DNA from: Mesobacillus jeotgali
Lineage (GTDB): Bacteria; Bacillota; Bacilli; Bacillales; Cytobacillaceae
Reading direction: 5' to 3'
DNA: 51,000 bases
NCBI RefSeq assembly: GCF_014856545.2
Contig: NZ_CP109811.1
Coordinates: forward strand, 245,001-296,000
Shown here: positions 34,629 through 43,554 of the stretch, piece after piece
How the letters are laid out: every line of letters begins with the position of its first letter
Position numbering within the stretch: position 1 is the stretch's first letter
Made by a program: the position numbers and the translations under genes
The notes under the pieces: generated by a model
What the model was told of the DNA's origin: nothing
Databases searched by the model: none
What the model saw: the letters and a program-made list of their open reading frames with translations, nothing else

Positions 34629-36086
34629 TTGCGAAGGAGTAAGAGGATTATGTCATTATTGATGGTTTTATTGCTGATGGTGCCGGTTGCTACAAAGGCT
34701 GGAGATTTTGGCGGGGGTTCTTCCGGAACTCCGGGAACATGGTATGTAGGTTCTAACCCTTCATGGGTGGACCCGGCAAAAGCACCGATTGTCTTTATTC
34801 ATGGTTACAACAGTTCGGCCTCGGTCTGGTGGGACGGAAATGATATGTATGAGACCGCTCTGGCCAATGGATATCAAACAGCATTCATCGACCTTTATCC
34901 GGAAAGGGATATGTGGGAAAATGGGGCAATGCTGGCTGGTAAGCTAAGACAAATTTATGAGTATTTCGGCTACAAGAAGCTGGTCGTTGTTGGCCACAGC
35001 AAAGGCGGAGTCGATACCCAGACCGCACTTGTCCATTACGGGGCGCACCAGTATGTATCGAATGTCATCACTCTTTCATCACCTCATCATGGCACACAGC
35101 TCTCGGACCTTGCCCACAGCAGCTCTGCCTGGTGGCTGGCAGCCTTGCTTGGAAACAATAATGATGCGACACGTTCGCTGCAGACAGGGAATATGAGATA
35201 TTTCCGAAGCATTACCGATGGAAGGGCTGAGGCAAAATTGAACCGCTATTACACATTAGGCGGATACAAATGGGGTTCATTCGGCAGTGCCTTATATTGG
35301 GGAGGCCTTTATTTAAGCAGCTATGGTTCCAATGATGGTGTTGTCACTGTCACCAGCTCCCGCTTGCCTGGCGGAACAATCATTCGTGAAGGGGCATGGA
35401 ACCATACGACCATTCGTGAAGGCTCGCATACTTTTTCGGTATTCAAGCCGTATACAATGTCAGAGCAGCCTGCCAGTTCAAATGCATTTTCAGCTGCCGA
35501 GAGCATGTCAGAGCCTGAGACAAACCAGATTGTAAAAGGCGGCAAAGCTGATAAAGCGATCAGTGAGAGTTTCGTGATCGAGGAAGGCGCAGAAAGCTTC
35601 CAAATGGCATTCCTCAGTGAAAAGAAGATGGCTTCGCTCAAACTGAAGGGGCCGGATGGCCAGGAGTATAAGGCGTCAAGAATCGAACAAGACGCTGGTG
35701 AATTTTTTAAAGGAGCATGGGTCCATACTTTTAAAATCGAAAAACCAGAGGCAGGGAGTTGGAAGGTATCAGGCCCAGCCGCCTCCTACCTGCTAGTGGT
35801 CGGCATTGACAGCCCGCTTGATGTTGAATTGAAAAAAGCAAAAAGTCAAAGTCTGAAAGCTTCATATAAATCAAAGTGGATCAAATATGACCATGATGGC
35901 AAAAAGAAGCTGAAGGAAGCAGGCAAAGGTTCGAAAGCTGGCAAAGTCCTCGACGGTGACCTCGCCGCGCCAGGTGTATACAACCTGACAACAGAAGTTA
36001 CAGGAGTAGACGCTAAAGGGAAGCCGTTCGAAAGGACCATCATTGAATCCATCTATGTCGATGAAATTGGAAAGACTCACAGATAA
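34629..36086 (+). CDS. secreted lipase (alpha/beta hydrolase)
   Basis: Secreted enzyme of 485 aa. A signal peptide (basic start, hydrophobic core, VATKA end) is followed by an alpha/beta-hydrolase domain (about 30-285) with the oxyanion stretch IVFIHGYNSSASVWW and nucleophile motif GHSKGG (Ser about residue 124). LSSPHHGTQLSDL and NDGVVTVTSS are typical of lipases with the DHxSP-like part. The C-terminal 200 residues are a separate, beta-rich, Lys-rich region. TTG 34629 is likely because the G-run (34617-34621) is too close to ATG 34623. It probably hydrolyses lipids outside the cell. Confidence 0.82.
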   Translation: MRRSKRIMSLLMVLLLMVPVATKAGDFGGGSSGTPGTWYVGSNPSWVDPAKAPIVFIHGYNSSASVWWDGNDMYETALANGYQTAFIDLYPERDMWENGAMLAGKLRQIYEYFGYKKLVVVGHSKGGVDTQTALVHYGAHQYVSNVITLSSPHHGTQLSDLAHSSSAWWLAALLGNNNDATRSLQTGNMRYFRSITDGRAEAKLNRYYTLGGYKWGSFGSALYWGGLYLSSYGSNDGVVTVTSSRLPGGTIIREGAWNHTTIREGSHTFSVFKPYTMSEQPASSNAFSAAESMSEPETNQIVKGGKADKAISESFVIEEGAESFQMAFLSEKKMASLKLKGPDGQEYKASRIEQDAGEFFKGAWVHTFKIEKPEAGSWKVSGPAASYLLVVGIDSPLDVELKKAKSQSLKASYKSKWIKYDHDGKKKLKEAGKGSKAGKVLDGDLAAPGVYNLTTEVTGVDAKGKPFERTIIESIYVDEIGKTHR

Positions 36087-36395
36087 AGGCAGAGGCGGCT
36101 GGTGGAAACCAGCTGCTACCTGAATGGCAGAAATGACGGAGCATTCTATCGAAGGTTATCCATAAGGAAGTACTTAGCCTTGAAATGTGTCCTTATGTAA
36201 GAGAAACGCCATGCATAAGGGTGCATTTATCCCTAGAATGGGCCCTTGCGCAATCATCCATCTTATATAGCCTGTTCTACCTACAATCAATTCCTGGCCC
36301 TAAGTCTTATTCACTAAATTATACATAAATGATGGAGTGGCAGGATTAACGTCCGATATAGAAATTAAGAGTTTTTACACCAGGAGGAGAAAGTA
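36087..36395. other. intergenic gap after the lipase gene
   Basis: About 310 bp. A hairpin GCGGCTGGT/ACCAGCTGC (36095-36116) without a T-run may end lipase transcription weakly. Otherwise no gene or known element is seen. Confidence 0.45.
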
Positions 36396-36770
36396 ATGCA
36401 TGTTTTGGATTTGGTTGCCAGAATCAACAATTGTGTCGAAGAACTCGATTTTGCTGCCGCAAGGATGTATATGGAGGAGAACATCGAGATCCTGAATGAG
36501 CATCGCAACCGTTTAAAATCAAATGCGAGGGAATTGCTCGAGTTTTTGACGAAAAGGATGGAGGCTGGACAGCAGCCGCTTACGAGGAAAGAAATGGCGG
36601 TCATCAATGCAGTGAACAGCTATGCTTCAAAGTTTGACTTGAGGGGCTTGAAGGTGATCATCAGGGACCACTCACTGTTATTTTTAAGGAATGATATTGA
36701 AGCCTACTTAAATACGGATGCGAAAATCATCCTTGAGGGCATGGGTGCGATTCCAAAGGCAGCAAGTTAA
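36396..36770 (+). CDS. small conserved unknown protein
   Basis: Protein of 124 aa, predicted soluble and nearly all alpha-helical, with no recognised motif. It begins MHVLDLVARINNCVEELDF and has a charged middle (NEHRNRLKSNARELLEFLTKRME). The SD CAGGAGGAG precedes ATG 36396, and a strong terminator follows. Codon use looks normal for this genome. It is placed before the yeaC operon but has its own transcription unit. Confidence 0.65.
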   Translation: MHVLDLVARINNCVEELDFAAARMYMEENIEILNEHRNRLKSNARELLEFLTKRMEAGQQPLTRKEMAVINAVNSYASKFDLRGLKVIIRDHSLLFLRNDIEAYLNTDAKIILEGMGAIPKAAS

Positions 36771-36794
36771 AGAGAGTTCATATAAGTGTTGGTG

Positions 36795-36826
36795 ACGGCT
36801 TCTGGGGATGAGGCCGTTTTTTTTAT
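36795..36826 (+). terminator. terminator of the small unknown gene
   Basis: ACGGCTTC pairs with GAGGCCGT around TGGGGAT, followed by eight T. Confidence 0.85.
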
Positions 36827-36831
36827 TTTAA

Positions 36832-36858
36832 TGAAACTTTCCTATTTAACATTCCGTC
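36832..36858 (+). promoter_or_regulatory. ECF sigma-type promoter before yeaC-yeaD-yebA
   Basis: TGAAAC (36832-36837), 17 bp, CGTC (36855-36858). It has the same hexamer and tetramer as the promoter of the ECF sigma gene at 31684-31709, so the sigma factor or a relative may drive this operon. Confidence 0.6.
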
Positions 36859-36986
36859 TATCACAAAGTGGAAATAATTTCACCCTGCATATTACAGGAT
36901 TTTGCCAGAAAATAGCGAATATAGACTTATTGGAGTAAAAAAGTAATAGGTTAACTAGATAAATAGATTTTAAGGGGGAAGTTTCG

Positions 36987-37940
36987 GTGAGGAATCAGAT
37001 GAATCCAACGGTTGAAAGAATATTAGAAAATATTGATAAGGTTATGACAGGTAAGAGGAATGTGGCGGAGCTCAGCTTGATTGCATTGCTTGCTGGCGGA
37101 CATGTGCTGCTTGAGGACGTGCCCGGAGTGGGGAAGACGATGATGGTCCGTGCGCTTGCGAAGTCTGTCAGCGCCAAGTTCAGGAGAATCCAGTTCACGC
37201 CAGACCTGTTGCCTTCCGATGTGACAGGGGTTTCGATTTACAATCCAAAAGAGATGGAGTTTGAATTCAGGCCAGGCCCAATCATGGGAAATATCATTCT
37301 TGCCGATGAGATCAACAGAACATCTCCAAAGACACAGTCAGCTCTTTTAGAAGGAATGGAAGAGCACAGTGTGACGGTTGATGGTGTGACCCATATACTT
37401 GGCAAGCCGTTTTTCGTGATGGCGACTCAGAATCCAATTGATTATGAGGGTACCTATCCATTGCCGGAGGCACAGCTTGACCGATTCCTGTTAAAAATGA
37501 AGATGGGCTATCCTTCCCTGGACGAAGAAATGGAAGTTTTGCATCGGGCGCAGCGGAATCTTCCAATCGAAGACTTGCAGCCTGTTGTAACGCTTGAAGA
37601 TCTGCGTGACCTGCAACAGAGCATTAAAGAAGTAGTGGTAGATGATACGATCAAGCGATATATCGTGGAACTGTCTAGCCGGACTCGCGGCCATTCAAGC
37701 GTATACCTTGGTGTCAGCCCTCGTGGTTCGATCGCCTTGATGAAGGCTGCCCAGGCATATGCATTTATTTACGGAAGAGATTATGTCATTCCAGATGATA
37801 TTCAGTACCTTGCTCCTTATGTTTTCGCCCACAGGATCATTTTGAAATCAGAGGCCAGGTTCGAAGGGATCACAACTGAGGATGTCGTCAACAGAGTGTT
37901 GGCGAGAGTGCCTGTGCCGGTCCAAAGGCTCGTGAAGTAA
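36987..37940 (+). CDS. yeaC: MoxR-family AAA+ ATPase (YeaC)
   Basis: AAA+ ATPase of 317 aa, cytoplasmic. Walker A is GVGKT within LLEDVPGVGKTMMVRALA (residues 47-51); Walker B is NIILADEINRTSPKTQSALLEGMEE; sensor motifs VMATQNPIDYEGTYPLPEAQLDRF follow. MoxR proteins remodel or activate partner proteins, usually DUF58/VWA or membrane proteins encoded beside them. The GTG start 36987 has AGGGGGA; ATG 36999 is an alternative. It is directly followed by yeaD and yebA, a common three-gene set, here behind an ECF-type promoter. Confidence 0.92.
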   Translation: MRNQMNPTVERILENIDKVMTGKRNVAELSLIALLAGGHVLLEDVPGVGKTMMVRALAKSVSAKFRRIQFTPDLLPSDVTGVSIYNPKEMEFEFRPGPIMGNIILADEINRTSPKTQSALLEGMEEHSVTVDGVTHILGKPFFVMATQNPIDYEGTYPLPEAQLDRFLLKMKMGYPSLDEEMEVLHRAQRNLPIEDLQPVVTLEDLRDLQQSIKEVVVDDTIKRYIVELSSRTRGHSSVYLGVSPRGSIALMKAAQAYAFIYGRDYVIPDDIQYLAPYVFAHRIILKSEARFEGITTEDVVNRVLARVPVPVQRLVK

Positions 37941-37941
37941 T

Positions 37942-39159
37942 ATGAACAAATATTTCCAAAAGTTTAAAGAAGTTTGGAAGCTCATCGTTTTATTGTTTTT
38001 GATTTTGATTACCTTTTCCTATGCGATGTTCCAGGGCGGCTTTGTCAGCTGGTTCCTGTTTTACAGCTTCTTGCCATTCGCTCTTTACGCATTGGGCCTC
38101 GCTCTTTATTCAATAAAAGATATCAAGGCGGAAAGAGTGTATACGAAACAGGAATTTAACGCTGGAGAGAAGTTCAAAGCCAGCATTGTTCTTGAAAGGA
38201 ATATGATTTTCCCGCTGTTTTATGCGATTGGCGAAGAAGCGGTCGGGAATACACTTTCGGGTCACCGGGATTTGCAAAAAGCGAGGACTATGCTGTTTCC
38301 GGGATTCAGCCGGGTATTCGGCTTTGATTACTCGATTGAAAACCTTCCTCGTGGTGAGCATACTTTACAGGGCATCAAGTTTAAAACGGGGGATCCGCTC
38401 GGATTAATTGAAAAAGAAAAGCTGCTGCCGGTTGAAAATAAGATTCTGGTTTATCCTGCGTATCAGGATATGGTTTACAGACCGGCAGCTCATCATTTCG
38501 ACCAGGGGATGACCGCCTCGAAGGAGCGAGTCCAGCGTGATACGTCGATGGCAATCGGTGTTCGTGAATACCAGCCGGGAGACCGTTTCTCGTGGATTAA
38601 CTGGAAGGCGACTGCAAGACGGAATGACATTATGACGAAGGAATTCGAGCAGAGGCAATCGCATGACGTGACCATTCTGATGGACTGTGCCCCTGAACCG
38701 CGCTTTGAAGTTGTTGTATCATTCACTGCTTCAGTCATCAGGGCGATTTTACGCAAAGGTGCACAGGTGGGCTTATTGACATTAAGTGCTGAGCGAAAGG
38801 CATTTCCTGCCCGTGGCGGTGAAGGTCACCAGCAACAGCTGCTCTACCATCTTGCTAAAATCCAGGATGAGTCCCCGGTTCCGTTTAACCGGGTCCTTGA
38901 GGCAGAGAGCTTCTTAGCGCAGCAGAATAATTCAATCATGTTGATAACCGCACAGTTGACTCAAGAGTTGATTGAAAAAGCTGCTTTTTATAATCAACGG
39001 AACGGATCGGTGAGCATTTTCCTGGTCAAGAACCGACAGGAATCCCCGACCAATACGGAGAAAAATTTAAGAGCCTCGGCCAATGCAAGAGGAATCCATC
39101 TTGTCATGGTACATGACGGACACTTCGCGGAAGCCTTCTCGGAGGTGAATAGAGGTTGA
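37942..39159 (+). CDS. yeaD: DUF58 membrane-associated protein (YeaD)
   Basis: Protein of 405 aa with two N-terminal spans (about 13-30 and 32-55) and a large cytoplasmic part. The DUF58 core is REYQPGDRFSWINWKATARR near residues 205-225, followed by MTKEFEQRQSHDVTILMD, a VWA-like strand. It is the usual partner of the MoxR ATPase encoded 1 bp upstream. It overlaps the next gene by 4 bp (TTGA, 39156-39159). Function unknown; the set is often linked to cell wall or envelope stress. Confidence 0.9.
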   Translation: MNKYFQKFKEVWKLIVLLFLILITFSYAMFQGGFVSWFLFYSFLPFALYALGLALYSIKDIKAERVYTKQEFNAGEKFKASIVLERNMIFPLFYAIGEEAVGNTLSGHRDLQKARTMLFPGFSRVFGFDYSIENLPRGEHTLQGIKFKTGDPLGLIEKEKLLPVENKILVYPAYQDMVYRPAAHHFDQGMTASKERVQRDTSMAIGVREYQPGDRFSWINWKATARRNDIMTKEFEQRQSHDVTILMDCAPEPRFEVVVSFTASVIRAILRKGAQVGLLTLSAERKAFPARGGEGHQQQLLYHLAKIQDESPVPFNRVLEAESFLAQQNNSIMLITAQLTQELIEKAAFYNQRNGSVSIFLVKNRQESPTNTEKNLRASANARGIHLVMVHDGHFAEAFSEVNRG

Positions 39160-41372
39160 GGAACGATAATCCAAAAAAAGACTCCACTTTCTTTTTGCTG
39201 TATATTTTCAGCTTTTTGCTGCTCTGGGAGTGGCTTCGGCCATTGAAGGAACTGACAGATACCGGACACCTGAGTGTGTTTTTAGGTTTTGTGTTTATCT
39301 CTCTAATGATGGCCTACTTCAATATGCCAATTCTTCCGTCAGCTATCATAAAAATCATCATTATCTTATATTCCGTCCACTTTATGTACTATGAGGGCAC
39401 TTTTTTCAGCCTGGAGTGGTTTGGCCAGCTGTTCAAGGAGGTAATCGCTAATTCAGGTATTATCATGAATGCAGAATGGACCGAAATTTCCAATTCGTTC
39501 AGGACGCTGCTGTTCTTCACCTTGCTTTGGCTGATGGCATACCTGATCCAATACTGGCTGATTAACAGGAAACAAATCTTCGTGTTTTTCTTCATGACGC
39601 TGGTATATATCACGGTACTTGATACGTTTACTCCATATGAAGCAGACTTGGCGATCGTCCGGACAGTGATTGCGGGTTTTGCTGTGATGGGGATGCTGGC
39701 GTATTACCGGATTGCAGATAAGGGAGCAGTGAATAAGAACCTGAAAAGTGCGAAAAGGTGGATGGTACCGCTAGTCGCCATGATTCTCCTGAGCGTGGGG
39801 ATTGGCTATGCGGCTCCGAAGGCTGACCCAATCTGGCCGGACCCTGTTCCGTTTATCACCTCCTATAATGAGGATTCAGGCGAAGGCAGCGGAGGGGTTA
39901 AAAAAGTCGGCTACGGAACGGATGATTCTGCACTTGGCGGACCGTTCATCGGAGACGACCGGGTCGTTTTTACCGCAGAGGCCGATGGTCGTCATTACTG
40001 GCGGATTGAGACCAAAGACGTCTATACAGGTAAAGGGTGGGTTGCTGACAAGGGGACTGCCGTGCCTGTGGAATTTTCACCTGAACAGACCATCCCGATG
40101 CAGCCTTTTGAAGAGGAAGTTAAAACGGAACAGCGTACGAGCAGGGTCATCCCGAAGATCGGGTATCCTCACATTGTCTATCCGTTGGGGGTGACACAAG
40201 TGGGAGCTTCTGCGGGGAAATCTGTTCTCCAATTTAGCCTTGATCCAACAACAGAAAAAATCATGTCAATGGCGGATGGTCAAGCAGGCTCAATCGGACC
40301 ATACTCACTGACCTTTAACCACCCGGTGTACAGTGTAGAAAAGCTTAAGGCTGCCGGACCTGAAGAACTGGAGGCAGAGTTTGCCTTTCTCTCAAAATAC
40401 ACACAGGTACCTGAAGAGCTCCCGGAGCGGGTAGTTGAGCTTGCTGAGGAAATAACAAAAGATAAAGAGACCTGGCTGGAAAAAGCGCAGGCGATAGAAA
40501 AGTATTTCCGGTCGAACGAATTTGTCTATGATCAAACGAATGTGGCAATCCCGGATGAAAATCAGGATTATGTCGACCAATTCCTGTTTGAAACACAGCG
40601 TGGCTACTGTGATAATTTCTCAACATCGATGGTTGTCATGATGCGCTCTGTTGGCATTCCAGCGCGATGGGTAAAGGGTTATACAGAAGGGGAGTATATC
40701 GATACACTAGAGAATGGCCGCCGACTTTATGAGGTCACTAATAACAATGCCCACTCATGGGTAGAGGGTTATTTCCCTGGTGTCGGCTGGGTGCCGTTTG
40801 AACCGACACAAGGATTTTCAAATAACGTTCAATTTGAGTATGACAATAATAATGACTCACAAAACCAGACGGGCCAAGAAGAAGAGGAAGATACAACACC
40901 TGCAGCTCCGGTGAAGCCTGAACTGCCAGAAGAGCAGGCACCCGCTGACAAGCCGAAGGTCTCTTTTTCAGAAGGCCTGAAAAATGCAGGAGCATTCCTG
41001 AAGGATAACCTGCAGAAGATTTTCCTCACATTGCTCGCAGTTGCCGTGTTCGCTGCAATCTTATATAGATGGAGAGGAAAATGGCTGCCTTTCGTGTATA
41101 TCCTTCTCTATAAGTACAAAAGAGAAAACAAGTATTTGGAGAAAGCCTATATCGTTCTATTGAAAGAGCTCGGGAGATATGGCCTGAAGAGAGAGAGAGG
41201 CCAGACATTGCGCGACTATGCTAACTATGTGGATTCATTTTTCTCTACAAACGAGATGCGCTGGCTTACGGAAAAGTATGAAGAGTATCTTTACCGTGGC
41301 GATATGGATGAAGACATGTGGCAGAATGCGAAAAAGTATTGGGAGTTCATGATTCGGAAAGTTAGTGCTTGA
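39156..41372 (+). CDS. yebA: membrane-bound transglutaminase-like protein (YebA)
   Basis: Protein of 738 aa. The N-terminal part has six to seven spans (to about residue 220). A large outside domain contains a transglutaminase-like core: ETQRGYCDNFSTSMVVMMRSVGIPAR with the Cys, then NNNAHSWVEGYFPGVGWVPFEPT with His and the Asp-position residue (here Glu). An acidic linker leads to a further span (about 620-640) and a cytoplasmic C-terminus. The TTG start overlaps yeaD and has GGAGGTGA. It probably acts on wall or secreted proteins; relatives are in the same MoxR-DUF58 set. Confidence 0.9.
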   Translation: MRNDNPKKDSTFFLLYIFSFLLLWEWLRPLKELTDTGHLSVFLGFVFISLMMAYFNMPILPSAIIKIIIILYSVHFMYYEGTFFSLEWFGQLFKEVIANSGIIMNAEWTEISNSFRTLLFFTLLWLMAYLIQYWLINRKQIFVFFFMTLVYITVLDTFTPYEADLAIVRTVIAGFAVMGMLAYYRIADKGAVNKNLKSAKRWMVPLVAMILLSVGIGYAAPKADPIWPDPVPFITSYNEDSGEGSGGVKKVGYGTDDSALGGPFIGDDRVVFTAEADGRHYWRIETKDVYTGKGWVADKGTAVPVEFSPEQTIPMQPFEEEVKTEQRTSRVIPKIGYPHIVYPLGVTQVGASAGKSVLQFSLDPTTEKIMSMADGQAGSIGPYSLTFNHPVYSVEKLKAAGPEELEAEFAFLSKYTQVPEELPERVVELAEEITKDKETWLEKAQAIEKYFRSNEFVYDQTNVAIPDENQDYVDQFLFETQRGYCDNFSTSMVVMMRSVGIPARWVKGYTEGEYIDTLENGRRLYEVTNNNAHSWVEGYFPGVGWVPFEPTQGFSNNVQFEYDNNNDSQNQTGQEEEEDTTPAAPVKPELPEEQAPADKPKVSFSEGLKNAGAFLKDNLQKIFLTLLAVAVFAAILYRWRGKWLPFVYILLYKYKRENKYLEKAYIVLLKELGRYGLKRERGQTLRDYANYVDSFFSTNEMRWLTEKYEEYLYRGDMDEDMWQNAKKYWEFMIRKVSA

Positions 41373-41398
41373 CCGATAAATTATTATACTGATACAAT
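41369..41398 (+). promoter_or_regulatory. guaA promoter
   Basis: TTGACC (41369-41374), 18 bp, TACAAT (41393-41398). The predicted start is just before the guanine aptamer. Confidence 0.6.
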
Positions 41399-41420
41399 GT
41401 TGGCAACTATATAGAATCAA

Positions 41421-41491
41421 CCTTCATATATCCTCGATAATATGGTTCGAAAGTATCTACCAAATCACCGGAAATGATTTGACTATGAAGG
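41421..41491 (+). promoter_or_regulatory. guanine riboswitch aptamer of guaA
   Basis: Purine-riboswitch aptamer. P1 pairs CCTTCATA (41421-41428) with TATGAAGG (41484-41491). P2 is TCGA/TTCGA around TAATATGG, then TATCTACC, and P3 is CAAATCA/TGATTTG around CCGGAAA. The C in GACTA fits guanine specificity. Guanine would end guaA transcription through the hairpin at 41516. Confidence 0.93.
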
Positions 41492-41515
41492 CAGGTTTCT
41501 TTTTGTTCGTAATGG

Positions 41516-41567
41516 GCTGGAATCCTGCTTTCCTATTATTTTTGGAGGCAGGATTCTGGCTTTTTTT
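41516..41567 (+). terminator. riboswitch-controlled terminator before guaA
   Basis: GCTGGAATCCTGC pairs with GCAGGATTCTGGC (two wobbles), extended inward by TTCC/GGA(G), followed by seven T. It is the expression platform of the guanine riboswitch. Confidence 0.88.
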
Positions 41568-41690
41568 ATTGTCCAGCTTCTGCGCATGTGCTTATCTTTA
41601 TGTACAAAAAACGCGGCGATAAACCATACTATCTACATAACCTTCTGCTTAAGGAAGTTTCCGCGTTCTATTTTATAATGAGGTGACTTT

Positions 41691-43238
41691 ATGAAAACCG
41701 AGCTGCAAGACCAGGAAAAGATTATTGTATTAGATTTTGGCAGCCAGTATAACCAGCTGATCACGAGAAGGATCAGGGAATTTGGCGTCTACAGTGAGCT
41801 TCATCCACATACGATTACGGCAGCTGAAATCAAGGAGATGAATCCAAAGGGAATCATTTTCTCCGGAGGCCCGAACTCTGTCTATGATGAAGGGGCGTTC
41901 CGGTGTGATGAGGAAATATTTGAGCTAGGCTTGCCGATTTTGGGAATCTGCTACGGAATGCAGCTGATGACGATGCATTTCGGCGGCAAGGTCGAGAAGG
42001 CAAAGAACCGTGAATACGGAAAGGCTCTGTTGACTCTGCACAACCAGAATAGACTATTTGAAGGAACACCGGGCGAACAGGTTGTCTGGATGAGCCACGG
42101 AGACCTCGTGACGATGTCACCGCCGGGCTTTTCGGTGGATGGCATCAATCCATCCTGCCCAATAGCGGCAATGAGTGATGAGAGCCGCAAGCTTTACGCG
42201 GTACAATTCCATCCTGAGGTTCGACATTCCATCTACGGAAATGAACTTTTGAAAAACTTCGTGTTCAAGGTGTGCGAATGCGAAGGTAACTGGTCAATGG
42301 AAAACTTCATCGAAATTGAGATGGAAAAAATCCGCCAGCAGGTTGGTGACAAGAAAGTTCTTTGTGCACTTAGCGGTGGAGTGGATTCCTCGGTAGTAGC
42401 GGTGCTGATTCACAAAGCGATCGGTGACCAGCTGACTTGTATTTTCGTTGATCATGGTTTATTGCGTAAAGATGAAGCAGAAGGTGTCATGAAGACTTTT
42501 GCTGATGGCTTCAACATGAATGTCATCAAAGTCGATGCAAAGGACCGTTTCCTCAGCAAGCTGGAGGGAGTTTCCGATCCTGAGCAGAAACGTAAGATCA
42601 TTGGCAATGAGTTCATCTATGTGTTTGATGATGAAGCTGAAAAACTGAAAGGCATCGAGTTCCTTGCGCAGGGAACATTGTATACTGATATTATCGAAAG
42701 TGGTACGGCGACTGCACAGACAATCAAGTCGCACCATAATGTTGGCGGACTGCCTGAAGATATGCAGTTCAAGTTGATCGAACCGTTGAATACCTTATTC
42801 AAGGATGAAGTACGTGCGCTCGGAACAGAGCTTGGCATTCCTGATGAAATCGTCTGGCGCCAGCCGTTCCCTGGACCAGGTCTAGGTATCCGTGTCCTTG
42901 GGGCTATTTCTGAAGAGAAGCTTGAGATTGTTCGGGAATCAGATGCCATCCTTCGTGACGAAATCAAGAAAGCCGGTCTAGACCGTGAAATCTGGCAGTA
43001 CTTCACCGTGCTTCCTGACATCCGCAGCGTCGGAGTTATGGGCGATGCGAGAACCTATGATTACACGATCGGAATCCGTGCAGTAACGTCCATTGATGGA
43101 ATGACATCAGACTGGGCAAGGATTCCTTGGGATGTCCTTGAAATCATCTCGACAAGAATCGTCAATGAAGTGGATCACGTGAACCGGGTCGTATATGACA
43201 TTACCAGCAAACCGCCTGCGACTATTGAGTGGGAATAA
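41691..43238 (+). CDS. guaA: GMP synthase (glutamine-hydrolysing) GuaA
   Basis: GuaA makes GMP from XMP, ATP and glutamine in purine synthesis. The 515-aa protein has the class I glutamine amidotransferase domain with [22 protein letters not shown] (Cys87) and VQFHPEV, then the ATP pyrophosphatase domain with SGGVDSS (about residue 230), and the C-terminal dimer/XMP domain ([14 protein letters not shown]). It ends [15 protein letters not shown] ([11 protein letters not shown]). Length and motifs are normal. The SD GAGGTGAC precedes ATG 41691. Controlled by a guanine riboswitch. Confidence 0.97.
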   Translation: MKTELQDQEKIIVLDFGSQYNQLITRRIREFGVYSELHPHTITAAEIKEMNPKGIIFSGGPNSVYDEGAFRCDEEIFELGLPILGICYGMQLMTMHFGGKVEKAKNREYGKALLTLHNQNRLFEGTPGEQVVWMSHGDLVTMSPPGFSVDGINPSCPIAAMSDESRKLYAVQFHPEVRHSIYGNELLKNFVFKVCECEGNWSMENFIEIEMEKIRQQVGDKKVLCALSGGVDSSVVAVLIHKAIGDQLTCIFVDHGLLRKDEAEGVMKTFADGFNMNVIKVDAKDRFLSKLEGVSDPEQKRKIIGNEFIYVFDDEAEKLKGIEFLAQGTLYTDIIESGTATAQTIKSHHNVGGLPEDMQFKLIEPLNTLFKDEVRALGTELGIPDEIVWRQPFPGPGLGIRVLGAISEEKLEIVRESDAILRDEIKKAGLDREIWQYFTVLPDIRSVGVMGDARTYDYTIGIRAVTSIDGMTSDWARIPWDVLEIISTRIVNEVDHVNRVVYDITSKPPATIEWE

Positions 43239-43256
43239 AATACGAACGATTTTAAA

Positions 43257-43284
43257 AACGGACATGAAAATGTTCGTTTTTTTA
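43257..43284 (+). terminator. guaA terminator
   Basis: AACGGACA pairs with TGTTCGTT around TGAAAA, followed by a T-run. Confidence 0.82.
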
Positions 43285-43313
43285 TTGACTCAGGACAAAA
43301 GCCCTGTTAGAAT
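43285..43313 (+). promoter_or_regulatory. pbuG promoter
   Basis: TTGACT (43285-43290), 17 bp, TAGAAT (43308-43313), 27 bp before the aptamer. Confidence 0.65.
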
Positions 43314-43339
43314 AAAACTGAACTTAATAATTTGTCATA

Positions 43340-43412
43340 ATTCGTCGTATAATCTTGGGGATATGGCCCAAAAGTTTCTACCGAGCTACCGTAAATGGCT
43401 TGACTACGAGGT
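43340..43412 (+). promoter_or_regulatory. guanine riboswitch aptamer of pbuG
   Basis: Aptamer with P1 (TTCGT/ACGAG), P2 CTTGGG/CCCAAA around GATATGG, the conserved TTTCTACC, P3 around CCGTAAA and GACTA with the guanine-type C. A terminator at 43486 is the expression platform. Confidence 0.94.
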
Positions 43413-43485
43413 ATATAAATCATGGCTGGCAATCTATCGAACTTATAATCTATTGCTGCCATCATTACTCTTATTACCTTCAGTC

Positions 43486-43517
43486 AACGCCCGGTATCCC
43501 GTGGCGTTTTCTTTTTG
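43486..43517 (+). terminator. riboswitch-controlled terminator before pbuG
   Basis: AACGCC-CGG pairs with CCG-T-GGCGTT (one bulge), followed by TTTTCTTTTT. Guanine would favour this hairpin. Confidence 0.85.
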
Positions 43518-43554
43518 GCCTTATTTCCTGAATTCTATTCAGGGGGAAAGAAAA

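Noticed and set aside
43195..43554. N-terminal extension of PbuG
   Set aside because: The open frame overlaps the end of guaA, the terminator, promoter and riboswitch; ATG 43555 with a good SD and family-like start is correct.
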